Assembly: GCA_020353535.1 (NCBI GenBank)
Contig: CP070696.1
Span: forward strand, 2,701,681-2,754,285
DNA length: 52,605 nt
From: Spirochaetaceae bacterium
Lineage (GTDB): Bacteria > Spirochaetota > Spirochaetia > SZUA-6 > DRHE01
Reading direction: 5' to 3'
The notes beneath the pieces were generated by a model, which was given only the letters and a program-made list of their open reading frames with translations, had not been told where the DNA came from and did no database searches. Below, in pieces: positions 24,251 to 35,518 of this stretch. Within the stretch, counting starts at the first letter, position 1. Each line of letters opens with the position of its first letter. The position numbers and the translations under genes are program-made.

Positions 24251-24282
24251 GTTACGAAAGAAAAACGCAACAGTTACGAAAG
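24251..24282 (+). promoter_or_regulatory. Direct repeats, probable DeoR-family operator
   Basis: GTTACGAAAG occurs twice, at 24251-24260 and 24273-24282, 22 bases (about two helical turns) apart. DeoR-family proteins commonly bind direct repeats of this kind. The site lies between the promoter and the regulator gene, which suggests autoregulation. Confidence 0.6.
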
Positions 24283-24291
24283 CTAGTTGGG

Positions 24292-25050
24292 ATGGTCAAC
24301 ACGAACCTGACTGAGAGAGAGAGGGAGATCGTCCGCATCCTGGCCGAAGACCGGGGTATTCCGGTATCCAAACTCAGCGAGCAGCTCGGCGTGTCTGCAG
24401 TGACGATCCGCAGTGATCTGAACAATCTCGCCAAGAAGGGAGTGGTGGTACGCACCCGGGGTGGGGCGGCTCCGGCCTTTCATCCCAATGTGGTGGTTCG
24501 TCAAAACCTGAGGGTCGAGGAGAAGAACAGGATCGCCCAGGCCGCGGCGGATCTGGTCGATGACGGCGATACGATCATGATCGAGGCCGGAACCACCACC
24601 TCTCTGATCGCCAAATTCCTGCTGGGCAAACGGTTCGTCAACATCGTGACAAATTCCTCTCTGATCCTGCCATTCGCCCGCCTCAATCCGGGCATTCATC
24701 TAACTGTGGTCGGCGGGGAGTTTCGGCCGGCAACAGAATCTTTCGTCGGCCCAATAGCACTTCAGGAGCTGGAACGTTTTCATGTCCGTTTGGCCTTTGT
24801 GGGGACCGACGGATTTTCAAAGGGAGGTGGACTGACCACCCATCTGGTTGAAGGCGCGGAAATTGTTAGAAAAATGGCTGAACGTTCCGAGAGCACAATT
24901 CTGGTGGCTGACTCGAGCAAATTCGGGAAAATCGGTTTTGTGCATGTGCTGCCCGTACAGGAGGTAAAAACCCTGATTACCGACGGCGATCTGCCGGCAT
25001 CCGCTCAGGTGGAACTGAGGGAAGCCGGTGTGGATATAATCCAGGTATAA
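24292..25050 (+). CDS. DeoR/GlpR-family transcriptional regulator
   Basis: 252 residues. The N-terminal DeoR helix-turn-helix is VSKLSEQLGVSAVTIRSDLNNLAKKG followed by RTRGGA. The C-terminal sensor domain is of the DeoRC type, related to ribose-5-phosphate isomerase (MIEAGTTTSLIAKFL, NSSLI, VVGGEFRPATESFVG, DGFSKGGGLTT, ADSSKFGK). These usually sense a sugar phosphate. It sits 33 bases before the E2 gene and probably controls the dehydrogenase genes and itself through the GTTACGAAAG repeats. The inducer is unknown. Confidence 0.92.
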   Translation: MVNTNLTEREREIVRILAEDRGIPVSKLSEQLGVSAVTIRSDLNNLAKKGVVVRTRGGAAPAFHPNVVVRQNLRVEEKNRIAQAAADLVDDGDTIMIEAGTTTSLIAKFLLGKRFVNIVTNSSLILPFARLNPGIHLTVVGGEFRPATESFVGPIALQELERFHVRLAFVGTDGFSKGGGLTTHLVEGAEIVRKMAERSESTILVADSSKFGKIGFVHVLPVQEVKTLITDGDLPASAQVELREAGVDIIQV

Positions 25051-25083
25051 ACTGCGAGACTATCGATAGAGGAGAGAGCGCGT

Positions 25084-26430
25084 ATGGCAGAACAGATCAT
25101 CTTGCCCAGGCAGGGGCAATCGGTGGAAACCTGCCTGATCCTGAACTGGAAGAAGAAGGAGGGGGAGGAGGTGTCCCTCGGGGAGGTGCTTGTCGAGGTT
25201 GAAACGGACAAAGCGGCCTTCGAGGTAGAATCCACCGCCGCCGGCACCTTGTTGAAAATTCTGCATCAGGAGGGTGAGGACGTGCCGGTACTCTCTGCCC
25301 TGGCGATTGTCGGACAGCCGGGCGAGGATATCGCCGCTTTGAGCGAGACAGCCCAGACGCCGGCTCCATCCGCAGAACCCAGTGAAGCGGCGCAGCCCGC
25401 AGAGCCCGCCGCATCACCGGCCATTTTACAGCCGACTGCTGTCGGCGCAGAACGGAAGGTGGCCATCTCTCCCCGCGCTCGCAGAGCAGCAGATAAAAGC
25501 GGCATCGCCCCCGAGCAGATTTTGTCCGCCCTTCCTGAAGGCAGGGGCAGCGGACCCCGCGGCAGGATCCTGGAGCGGGATGTGCAGCGAGTCGCCGCTC
25601 AGGTTGCCAACACCGCCCGGGCGGCCTCTGTTGCCTCGGCCGGCGAGTTCGCACCTGCGGCCGCATCAGCGCCCGTTGCCGCAGTGGCGCCCGCTGGCAC
25701 TGCTATTCCGGCGGCGGCGGGCGCTGATTTCCCCGGGCCCGTGCGGGAGATTCCGGTGAAAGGCATCCGCAAGATCATCGCCGAGAGGATGCACGCCTCT
25801 CTGCAGGAAAGCGCCCAGTACACGCTGCATGCCTCGACTTCCGCCGAGGCGCTGCTCGCCTACCGGCAGAAGCTGAAAGCCAGTCCGGAAGAGCGCGCTC
25901 TGCAGGCCATCACCATCAATGATCTGCTGAACTACGCAGTGACCCGTACGCTCCTGCGCTTCCCCGCCGTGAACAGCCACTTTTTCGGCGATAAGAGCCT
26001 GCAGTTCGAGCGGGTGCATCTGGCCATTGCTGTGGATACCCCGCGGGGATTGATGGTGCCTGTGATCCGCAACGCCAGCCTGCTTTCCCTCAAGCAGATG
26101 GCCTCCGAAGCGGCCAGGCTGCGCAAAGCCTGTCTGGAGAGCACCGTGAGCCCGGATGAGCTGAACGGAGGTACTTTTACGATTTCCAATATGGGAACCC
26201 TGGGCATAGAGGGATTCACCCCGGTTCTCAACCCGCCTCAGGTCGCCATCCTGGGGGTGGGTTCGATTCAACTCAAGCCCGTGGAGAGGGAAGGGGAGGT
26301 GGTCTTCGAACGGTTCATGAGTCTCTCTCTGACAGCCAACCATCAGATCCTGGACGGCGCCCCGGCGGCCGGCTTTCTCAAAGAGCTTTGCCGGGCCCTG
26401 GAGAGCTTCGAGCTGCTCCTGGCAGGATGA
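25084..26430 (+). CDS. E2 component (lipoyl acyltransferase) of a 2-oxoacid dehydrogenase complex
   Basis: 448 residues. An N-terminal lipoyl domain has Lys43 in VETDKAAFE. An Ala/Pro/Glu-rich linker follows, then a peripheral-subunit-binding domain (ISPRARRAADKSGI to GRILERDVQ, ~128-168). A second Ala/Pro linker leads to the catalytic domain with His420 and Asp424 in HQILDG and NGGTFTISNMG. It transfers an acyl group from E1 to CoA. Pyruvate, acetoin or branched-chain oxoacids are all possible substrates. It is followed by a fused E1 gene; no E3 (lipoamide dehydrogenase) is present in the window. Confidence 0.93.
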   Translation: MAEQIILPRQGQSVETCLILNWKKKEGEEVSLGEVLVEVETDKAAFEVESTAAGTLLKILHQEGEDVPVLSALAIVGQPGEDIAALSETAQTPAPSAEPSEAAQPAEPAASPAILQPTAVGAERKVAISPRARRAADKSGIAPEQILSALPEGRGSGPRGRILERDVQRVAAQVANTARAASVASAGEFAPAAASAPVAAVAPAGTAIPAAAGADFPGPVREIPVKGIRKIIAERMHASLQESAQYTLHASTSAEALLAYRQKLKASPEERALQAITINDLLNYAVTRTLLRFPAVNSHFFGDKSLQFERVHLAIAVDTPRGLMVPVIRNASLLSLKQMASEAARLRKACLESTVSPDELNGGTFTISNMGTLGIEGFTPVLNPPQVAILGVGSIQLKPVEREGEVVFERFMSLSLTANHQILDGAPAAGFLKELCRALESFELLLAG

Positions 26431-26508
26431 CCCGAGGGTAATCCGAAGCATGAATATGATGAGCGATCGCCTGATTGCCATTTATCGATCAATCGAGAGG
26501 AAAAACCT

Positions 26509-28980
<2,472 letters not shown>

Positions 28981-29101
28981 GGATCCGCAAAGGTGTCGAA
29001 GCGCAGGATCGAGAATTTCGGGCATAGCGCGGTTGATTGACGTTTTGGATTGAGTTGTCCATAGTTCTTGTATGGTATCGCCCGGGCGGCGTGAGCTGAT
29101 A

Positions 29102-30049
29102 ATGGTCCGGAAGCGGATCGCTCCTCTAACCGTTGTCTTTTTGATCCTTCAATGGCTCTTGATTCCCGACACCCTCGTTCACTGCGGGCCGCAAGGGAAC
29201 CTGCGTTTCGAGTTTTCCAACGGCTATCAGCAAGGCGGTCTGCGCTGGAACATCGCCGGTGATCTGAGCGGTGGGAATCCGAACATTCTTTCGGAGCTGA
29301 CCTGGTCGGAGCTGAAGGTATACAAAATCGAGGGTAAAGCGGAGATGCTGTTCGAGACCTTCATGCTCCGCGCCCTGTTCGGATATGGGTGGGTTCTGGC
29401 CGGAGACAATCAGGATTCTGATTACCTCTTGGACAACAGGACTTCCGAGTTCAGCCGTTCCACCAGTGATGCGAGAGGCGGATACCTGCTTCAGGGGGCG
29501 CTCGGGATAGGGCCCCGGTATGAGTTCGGAGCCGTTCCCATCACCGTAGTTCCACTGTTCGGATTTGCCTACCATCGCCAGGCACTGGTCATGACCGATG
29601 GGGTGCAGACCATCAGTACCCCACCCAGCACGCAGCCTCTCGGTCCTATCGCCGGATTGAACAGCAGCTATGCTACGAGTTGGATCAGCCTTTCCCTGGG
29701 CGTGGACATGGATTACCAGATCAGCCGGTGGGTGAGCCTGGCAGCTACCCTGTCTGTGCATCCTTCGGCCTACTACGCTACTGCTGACTGGAATCTCAGG
29801 TCCGACTTCACCCACCCGGTGAGTTTCGTTCACCGGTCCTTAGGCCTGGGATTTCAGGGAGAACTGTCCTTGGGACTTGAGATCAGCCGGTATTGGCTCG
29901 TTGAGCCCAGGGTAGCTCTGGAGTATTGGGTAGGCAGGGGTGGAGTCGATGAAACCTTCTGGGTTGCCGGGGGATCGTCACGGACCCAGCTGAACGAGGT
30001 GATCTGGAAATCTGTCGGATTTTCTCTGGTCGCAGTTCTGCGTTTTTGA
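29102..30049 (+). CDS. Outer-membrane beta-barrel protein, possibly omptin-like
   Basis: 315 residues from the ATG at 29102, with a basic N-terminus and a hydrophobic segment (LTVVFLILQWLLIPDTLVHC) forming a signal peptide. The rest alternates polar and aromatic residues as in membrane beta-strands and ends in a C-terminal Phe, the usual outer-membrane insertion signal. The stretch NILSELTWSELKVYKIEG followed by WVLAGDNQDSDY resembles omptin proteases and related barrels, where Asp residues in this loop are catalytic. I cannot confirm the catalytic Asp-His pair, so omptin is only a suggestion. It has no operon partner. Confidence 0.7.
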   Translation: MVRKRIAPLTVVFLILQWLLIPDTLVHCGPQGNLRFEFSNGYQQGGLRWNIAGDLSGGNPNILSELTWSELKVYKIEGKAEMLFETFMLRALFGYGWVLAGDNQDSDYLLDNRTSEFSRSTSDARGGYLLQGALGIGPRYEFGAVPITVVPLFGFAYHRQALVMTDGVQTISTPPSTQPLGPIAGLNSSYATSWISLSLGVDMDYQISRWVSLAATLSVHPSAYYATADWNLRSDFTHPVSFVHRSLGLGFQGELSLGLEISRYWLVEPRVALEYWVGRGGVDETFWVAGGSSRTQLNEVIWKSVGFSLVAVLRF

Positions 30050-30075
30050 GCCCGAAACATACTCTAAATATTATT

Positions 30076-30104
30076 TTGCCACAATAGGCTATTTTATTGA
30101 TAAT
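30076..30104 (+). promoter_or_regulatory. Promoter upstream of the first UroD-like gene
   Basis: TTGCCA, 17-base spacer, GATAAT. A GCTATT/AATAGC inverted repeat with an eight-base loop overlaps the -10 box and could be an operator. Confidence 0.5.
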
Positions 30105-30158
30105 AGCGCAATGCGGCGGGAATAATACAGCGACAACACCTGGGAGTGAGCGGATAAT

Positions 30159-31295
30159 GTGACTAATCGAGAGCGGTTACTGTCAATTCTCAATCACCAA
30201 CCTCCCGATTTTATCCCCTGGATCCCCCGGCTCGAAATCTGGTACAGAGCTAAAACCCTAACACATACCATGCCCGACAGATGGAGAGGCGTCTCCTTGC
30301 GACAGATACAACGTGACCTCAATGTAGGCGATTCCGCCAGGCAAGGGAAAATTCTCGATGTTATTTTCGATGGAGTGGAGGTGGTCGAAACCAAGAGCGG
30401 GATTCAGTGTGGTATAGAATATCACACCCCGGTCGGTGGGATTCGAACCGTACGGCAATTTACCGGTGAAGCGCAGGGGCAAGGATTACCGGCAACGACG
30501 GTAGAATACCTTTTAAAAGAACCGAAAGATTTTAAGGTATGGGAATGGATCGTTGAGCATGCTCGCTATGAGCCAAAGTATGAAGAGTTTAACCTTTATG
30601 ATGCCCAAGTTGGTGAGATGGGGCTACCGGTGGTGGAAGTTGGCCGCGTACCTTTCAACGATTTTTTGTTCAACCTGGCAGGGTACGAACAAGCGTTTTA
30701 TCTTCTCAACGACTATCCGCAAGAGGTAGAACACTTACTCGAAGTAATGGTTGAAGCCCAGCGACTAAAATTATGGCCGGTTATCTCATGCTCACCCGCT
30801 AAACTTGTGGTACATGGAGTACATCTCGCCTCCCAACTGACACCACCGCCGCTTTTTCGAAAATACATCTTGCCCTTCTATCAGGAATTGATCCCTCTGT
30901 TGCACGATCACGGTAAATATGTTGCTATGCATGCGGATAACGATACCTCATTGATCCTGGATCTAATTGAGCGCTCCGGATGGGACATGGTCGAATGCTT
31001 TGTAACCGCTCCTATGGTGCCAGTCACTTTAAGACAAGCCCGCGAAACTTGGGGGAGTCGAATGATCATTTGGGGGGGTATTCCTTCATCAATGCTGTCA
31101 CCCAGCGTATCGGAAAGCGACTTTCGGAGTTATGTGGGTGAAGTGCTTAGAACAATCGCACCGGGAGATGCCTTTATACTAGGGGTTGCTGATAATGTCA
31201 TGCCGGATTCGATGATCGAGCGTGTGGAGTGGATCAGCGAGTTTCTAGAAAAAAATGGTCGATATCCAATAGAAAATAATAAAGTGCGCTGTTAA
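30159..31295 (+). CDS. UroD-like protein (MtaA/CmuA-related superfamily)
   Basis: 378 residues starting at a GTG before TNRERLLSILNHQPPDFIPW, the typical opening of uroporphyrinogen decarboxylase-like proteins that are not heme enzymes (methyltransferase group). TPPPLFRKYILPFYQELIPLLHDHGKYVAMHADNDTSLIL corresponds to the region that in MtaA-type proteins carries an H-x-C zinc motif; here it reads HAD, without the cysteine. No corrinoid protein is nearby. It precedes the importer genes of the AT-rich island and is likely part of the same pathway. The reaction is unknown. Confidence 0.82.
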   Translation: MTNRERLLSILNHQPPDFIPWIPRLEIWYRAKTLTHTMPDRWRGVSLRQIQRDLNVGDSARQGKILDVIFDGVEVVETKSGIQCGIEYHTPVGGIRTVRQFTGEAQGQGLPATTVEYLLKEPKDFKVWEWIVEHARYEPKYEEFNLYDAQVGEMGLPVVEVGRVPFNDFLFNLAGYEQAFYLLNDYPQEVEHLLEVMVEAQRLKLWPVISCSPAKLVVHGVHLASQLTPPPLFRKYILPFYQELIPLLHDHGKYVAMHADNDTSLILDLIERSGWDMVECFVTAPMVPVTLRQARETWGSRMIIWGGIPSSMLSPSVSESDFRSYVGEVLRTIAPGDAFILGVADNVMPDSMIERVEWISEFLEKNGRYPIENNKVRC

Positions 31296-31319
31296 TAGGA
31301 TTTACTATACTTACTATAA

Positions 31320-31363
31320 TTATCAGACCAACCGTTGACATGGGGAATCCGGTGCTGTATCAT
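31320..31363 (+). promoter_or_regulatory. Importer promoter with overlapping operator
   Basis: TTGACA (31335-31340), a 17-base spacer and TATCAT (31358-31363) lie upstream of the binding-protein gene. TTATCAGACCA at 31320-31330 matches 11 of 11 bases with a site upstream of the GntR gene at 41071. CAACCGTTGAC (31329-31339) overlaps the -35 box. Confidence 0.7.
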
Positions 31364-31392
31364 GAATAAATTTAAGTATTAAGGAGGAAAGA

Positions 31393-32655
31393 ATGAAGAA
31401 TAGGTCGGTGGTAGTCGGTTTGGTACTGTTTTGCTTTACTGCCTTGATTGCATTCGGCGCCGGGCAAACGGAGGGGGAGAAAGGACCGGTGACCATCACC
31501 TGGCGACAGGGTGATTGGTGGAAAGATTCGATACCGAAAATCATCGAGGGATTTGAATCAGAACATCCAAATATCAAGTTGATCAATGAGTTGGTTCCCT
31601 GGAGCGCCTACCTTGACAAAGCGGTGGCCTCCACTATCGGGCCTGCTCCACCGGACGTTCTAGCAATGTCGGTCCTGCAAATGCCTGTTCTTGCTAAACA
31701 AGGTGTTTTGACGAAATTAGAGCCATTCGTGGAAAAATCGACCGAGCTCTCACCGGATCAATTCTTCGAGGGCGGATGGAAGCTGGGAATATATCAAGGG
31801 GATTTGTTATCGATCCCATTTCGACTGGAAGCAATTGCGCTGTACTACAACACCAACATTTTTACGGAAGTTGGATTGGATCCAAACCGGCCGCCAAAAA
31901 CTCACGAGGAGGTTCTTGAATACGCCATAAAGATGACGATCCCCGGAAAGCGCTCCGGTTTCGCAATATCGGCGGGAGCCAAAAATCCCACGCATTTTAT
32001 GGTTGATCTTTCGGAAACTGTATGGGGATTTGGGACTGACTACTTGAATGATACATGGACCAAGGCAGCTGTCGACAGTTCCAAAGTCAAAGCGGCGGTT
32101 AAATGGTGGACGGAATACTATACGAAGCACAAGGTTGTGCCGGAGGGCAGTTTGACCTACGATTGGAACGATATAGGCCGTTTATTCGGACAGGAAACCG
32201 TCGCCATGTATTATTATGGTGTTTCTGGCGTAAAGGGAAACTCGGCCATACAGGAAACTGAAGTGCCGGGACTGAAATTCAAGGTGTCGCCGATTCCTCC
32301 TGATGAAGTAACCTTTGCCAGCAGCTGGGGACAGACCATACCGAAAAATGCCAAGTACAAGGAAGAAGCCTGGGAATTCATCGAATACTTCTGCCGACCG
32401 GACGTTCTGCCAGCCGTGGCTGCTCGGATGCCTGCGGTGAAAGCAGCCGCCACACACCCCGGTTGGTCAGCGCCTGAGGTCGATCCGTTCTGGGAAAACG
32501 GCAACTACTGCAGAACCTTTCCAGGAATTGGTGAATGGGCGGAAATACAGCAGATCATGGTGGAAGAAGTCCAGGCCATCATACTCGGCAAAAAGTCCGT
32601 CGATGAGGCTATGGACCAAGCTGCAGCCAGAATAAACGGCTTATTGCAATCATAG
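31393..32655 (+). CDS. ABC transporter sugar-binding protein (CUT1 type)
   Basis: 420 residues. A Sec signal peptide (FCFTALIAFGA) leads to a mature start rich in Gly, Gln and Glu (GQTEGEKG), a style common in spirochaete binding proteins. The body matches the family 1 extracellular solute-binding fold (ITWRQGDWWKDSIPKIIEGFESEHPNI opening; PPDVLAMSVLQMPVLAKQG; ALYYNTNIFTEVGLDPNRPPKTHEE). It captures a sugar or sugar-like compound in the periplasm for the two permeases that follow. The ribosome site AAGGAGGAAAG is excellent, consistent with high expression. There is no ATPase gene in the cluster, so a shared MsmK/UgpC-type ATPase from elsewhere is likely. Confidence 0.93.
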   Translation: MKNRSVVVGLVLFCFTALIAFGAGQTEGEKGPVTITWRQGDWWKDSIPKIIEGFESEHPNIKLINELVPWSAYLDKAVASTIGPAPPDVLAMSVLQMPVLAKQGVLTKLEPFVEKSTELSPDQFFEGGWKLGIYQGDLLSIPFRLEAIALYYNTNIFTEVGLDPNRPPKTHEEVLEYAIKMTIPGKRSGFAISAGAKNPTHFMVDLSETVWGFGTDYLNDTWTKAAVDSSKVKAAVKWWTEYYTKHKVVPEGSLTYDWNDIGRLFGQETVAMYYYGVSGVKGNSAIQETEVPGLKFKVSPIPPDEVTFASSWGQTIPKNAKYKEEAWEFIEYFCRPDVLPAVAARMPAVKAAATHPGWSAPEVDPFWENGNYCRTFPGIGEWAEIQQIMVEEVQAIILGKKSVDEAMDQAAARINGLLQS

Positions 32656-32708
32656 GGCAGATTTGCCAGTGTAATCAGTACAAGCGGCATCTGAATCGTC
32701 TCTAAACG

Positions 32709-33638
32709 ATGCGGATGCCGCGTCTATCCAGTTCAGGAACACGCGTGACAGGTCTGTCCAAATCCAAAATTCTCAACAAGTTCACTATTGTCTTGTTCTT
32801 GGCACCCGCCCTGATGCTTCTTTCGTTCGTGATGATCTATCCGATTGCGATGGGCATCGCCATGAGCTTTTCGGAAATCGAACTCGGCGAATTCACTTTA
32901 ACGTTTAAAGGCGTCCAGCAGTTCGAGAAGCTTTTCAAAGATCCAACATTTTGGCGCACAGTACAAAACTCACTTATCTGGGTCGCGGGCTGCACGGCGG
33001 GCCAGTTTGTTACAGGTCTGTTGCTAGCATTGTTGCTAAACCGGCGACTTCCGGGAATTTCTGTATTCCGGATTATACTGCTACTGCCATGGACGATTCC
33101 GGGTGTGGTTACTGCGTTCACCTGGTTCTGGCTCTACCATCCGGATTATGGAATGATCAGTTGGGTGATTCGGATCATACGGGGAACGGCTCTCAGTATC
33201 CTCTCTAATGAGAACACAGCGCTGCCAGCGGTCATGCTGGTCAACGTTTGGTGGCGATATCCATTTGCCATGCTGATGTTGCTGGCAGGACTGCAGACCG
33301 TACCATCCAGCCACTATGATGCAGCCGCCATCGACGGGGCAAATTCAATCCAGGTGCTGCGCCACATCATTATCCCTTGGCTTCGCCCGGTGATCACCAT
33401 AGTCTTGATATTGGATACCATCGCCAATTTGAATGGATTTACACTCGTTAGGATAATGACCGGAGGCGGACCGGGGGGAGTGACGGATCTATTTGGGATA
33501 TTGATATACAGGAAGGGATTTGCATTTTTCCATTTTGAAGAAGCCGCCGCTGTGAGTTTCATCGTATTAATACTGGCAGTCCTACTTGCTACTCTCTACA
33601 TAAAGATTGTCAACAGACGAGGAGGCAGCGATGAGTAG
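32709..33638 (+). CDS. ABC transporter permease (MalF-like, CUT1)
   Basis: 309 residues, six hydrophobic helices. The EAA loop that contacts the ATPase is AAAIDGANSIQVLRHIIIPWLRP. LLLPWTIPGVVTAFTWFWLY and RIMTGGGP are typical of MalF-like subunits. The ATG at 32709 has no clear ribosome site; a GTG at 32745 has AGGA six bases upstream and may be the true start (297 residues). The gene overlaps the next permease by 8 bases. Confidence 0.92.
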   Translation: MRMPRLSSSGTRVTGLSKSKILNKFTIVLFLAPALMLLSFVMIYPIAMGIAMSFSEIELGEFTLTFKGVQQFEKLFKDPTFWRTVQNSLIWVAGCTAGQFVTGLLLALLLNRRLPGISVFRIILLLPWTIPGVVTAFTWFWLYHPDYGMISWVIRIIRGTALSILSNENTALPAVMLVNVWWRYPFAMLMLLAGLQTVPSSHYDAAAIDGANSIQVLRHIIIPWLRPVITIVLILDTIANLNGFTLVRIMTGGGPGGVTDLFGILIYRKGFAFFHFEEAAAVSFIVLILAVLLATLYIKIVNRRGGSDE

Positions 33639-34485
33639 GCGCCTGGCTTCTTCCTCGAGGAGGAGAAAAAGGAACACCACTGTAATTTATGTGCTTCTTA
33701 TAATTGTCTCAGTCCTGAGCTTTTTTCCTATTTTGTGGATGGTTCTTACTTCGATCAAAATACCGCAGCAGATGTACTCATCGCCTCCCCGTCTCCTCCC
33801 TTCAATAGTTACGACTTCCCATTACCAAGAGGTGCTCGAGAATCCTCTTATGCTTCGGTATTTTCTCAACTCAGCCATTGTCAGTAGTATTTCAACCCTG
33901 GCTTCAATCTTCACGGGAATGCTTGCGGCGTATGGATTTTCCCGATTTCGATTCAGACTGAAGCAACCGTTATACGTTTTTGTTTTGGGCTCAAAGATGT
34001 TACCGGTAATGGTTCTGGTCATACCACTGTATATAATCTTCATACGGCTTAAGTTGGTGGATAATCGCCTGGGACTAATAATCGCCTACATGGCTCTGAC
34101 CTTACCTCTAGCGGTGTGGCTTTTTCGTGGATTTATGGAGAGATTGCCGCGGGAACTCGATCATGCAGCCATGATAGATGGATGTAGCTCCTTTCAAACA
34201 CTGCGTCTAGTCATTGTGCCGTTGATGAGACCAGCGATACTTGCTGTTGCCATGTATGTGTTTTTGTTAACCTGGAATGATTTTCTTTTTGCCTTGATCA
34301 TCACCGTATCAGAAAGTGTAAGGACTATTTCGATCGGTATGACTTTTTATATGGAGGAACTGTTCGTAAATTGGGGAGCTTTGATGGCAACCTCCACACT
34401 TATGACATTACCCCCCATGATCATATACATTTTATTTCACAAGCATCTGACCTTGGGTCTGTCGGAAGGTGCCGTGAAGACATAG
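33631..34485 (+). CDS. ABC transporter permease (MalG-like, CUT1)
   Basis: 284 residues, six helices, basic N-terminus. The EAA loop is HAAMIDGCSSFQTLRLVIVPLMRP. LVIPLYIIFIRLKLVDNRLGLIIAYMALTLPLAVWLFRGF is typical of MalG. The ATG at 33631 follows GAGGAGG and overlaps the upstream gene by 8 bases, so translation is coupled. It completes the membrane part of the importer. Confidence 0.93.
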   Translation: MSRRLASSSRRRKRNTTVIYVLLIIVSVLSFFPILWMVLTSIKIPQQMYSSPPRLLPSIVTTSHYQEVLENPLMLRYFLNSAIVSSISTLASIFTGMLAAYGFSRFRFRLKQPLYVFVLGSKMLPVMVLVIPLYIIFIRLKLVDNRLGLIIAYMALTLPLAVWLFRGFMERLPRELDHAAMIDGCSSFQTLRLVIVPLMRPAILAVAMYVFLLTWNDFLFALIITVSESVRTISIGMTFYMEELFVNWGALMATSTLMTLPPMIIYILFHKHLTLGLSEGAVKT

Positions 34486-34634
34486 AGGCGATCTATTATT
34501 TGCTACCTTTGGTTTTGCACCCGAACGTAAAAGATGTGTCGGGAAGTTTTACCTGTACACTAAGTGTTGGAAACAACGGTTGAGCAAAGATCTCGCAGAG
34601 ATTACTCAGATATATTAATAGGAGTTTGTAGTAG
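34486..34634. other. Gap between permease and SDR genes
   Basis: 149 bases. It contains CAACGGTTG at 34574-34582 (the reverse complement of CAACCGTTG) and a GGAG about 11 bases before the ATG at 34635. No clear terminator or consensus promoter was seen, so the SDR gene may be part of the importer operon. Confidence 0.4.
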
Positions 34635-35459
34635 ATGTGCGACAGATTACTCGCGGGAAAGATAGCTCTGGTTACCGGTGCGACCCGATCTGTGGGAAAA
34701 GGAATTGCATATGAGTTCGCGAGGCACGGTGCCCACGTTCTAATCAATGGCCGCGATAACAAAACCATTCACTCTATTATCCGGGACTGGAGCAAGCAGG
34801 GATTAAGTGTGGAGGCAGCGAGGGCTGATATCAGCGATCCTGCTGCGATGAAGTCGATTATCGACAATGCTGTGAGTTACCATGGATCACTGGATGTACT
34901 GGTGAACAACGCTGTGGTACACATTCAGAAGGGAGAAAGAGGGCCGTTTCTCAGCATGTTGGCTGAGGGGTGGCAAGAGTTCATGGCCAAAAACCTGGAT
35001 GCGCTTTTTTTTACAACACAATATGCCGCCCGTGTCATGGCCAATAAACGTCGCGGGAGTATTATTAACATTTCCAGTAATGGCGCGGTCCAGGCCCATC
35101 GCCAGCGGATTGCGTATGACTCTTTCAAGGGTGCGCTGGAGTCATTTACCCGTGCCGTGGCTGTGGACCTGGCTCCCTGGAATATCCGCGTGAATACAAT
35201 ACGTCCCTGCGCCGTGTGGGAACAACCGCCCCCTGGTTCTGAAAGGGAAGCTTTGGAAATCAGGTTAGGGGCCATGGTTCCCATGGGTCGTATAGCACGC
35301 CCGACGGATGTTGCTTGGGCCGCTGTTTTCCTCGCTTCTGATAAATCGGAGTATATCACCGGCCAGTGCTTGAATGTCGATGGTGGGATGTTGGAACAAT
35401 CCCGTCCGCCGGAGTTGGAACTGGAGCCGGTAGTCGGCCCTGATAGTCTGAACTTGTAG
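34635..35459 (+). CDS. Short-chain dehydrogenase/reductase
   Basis: 274 residues, classical SDR. The cofactor motif TGATRSVGKG starts at residue 15; GRD after the second strand suggests NADP(H); NNA is present (VLVNNAVV). The catalytic Ser is in NISSNG; Tyr161 and Lys165 form the YxxxK motif. The end (SEYITGQCLNVDGGM) is standard. A C-terminal tail of about 20 Pro/Glu-rich residues is extra. It probably oxidises a hydroxyl or reduces a keto group of the imported compound or its product. Confidence 0.92.
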   Translation: MCDRLLAGKIALVTGATRSVGKGIAYEFARHGAHVLINGRDNKTIHSIIRDWSKQGLSVEAARADISDPAAMKSIIDNAVSYHGSLDVLVNNAVVHIQKGERGPFLSMLAEGWQEFMAKNLDALFFTTQYAARVMANKRRGSIINISSNGAVQAHRQRIAYDSFKGALESFTRAVAVDLAPWNIRVNTIRPCAVWEQPPPGSEREALEIRLGAMVPMGRIARPTDVAWAAVFLASDKSEYITGQCLNVDGGMLEQSRPPELELEPVVGPDSLNL

Positions 35460-35518
35460 AGCGGGCAAAGCTCCGATATTAACGCTGGGTGTTACCCTAT
35501 GAATCCTCAGGGGTGAAT

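Noticed and set aside
30050..30158. Attachment site or transposon end at the left border of the AT-rich island
   Set aside because: No inverted or direct repeat matching the right border around 42.4 kb was found, and there is no integrase or tRNA gene.
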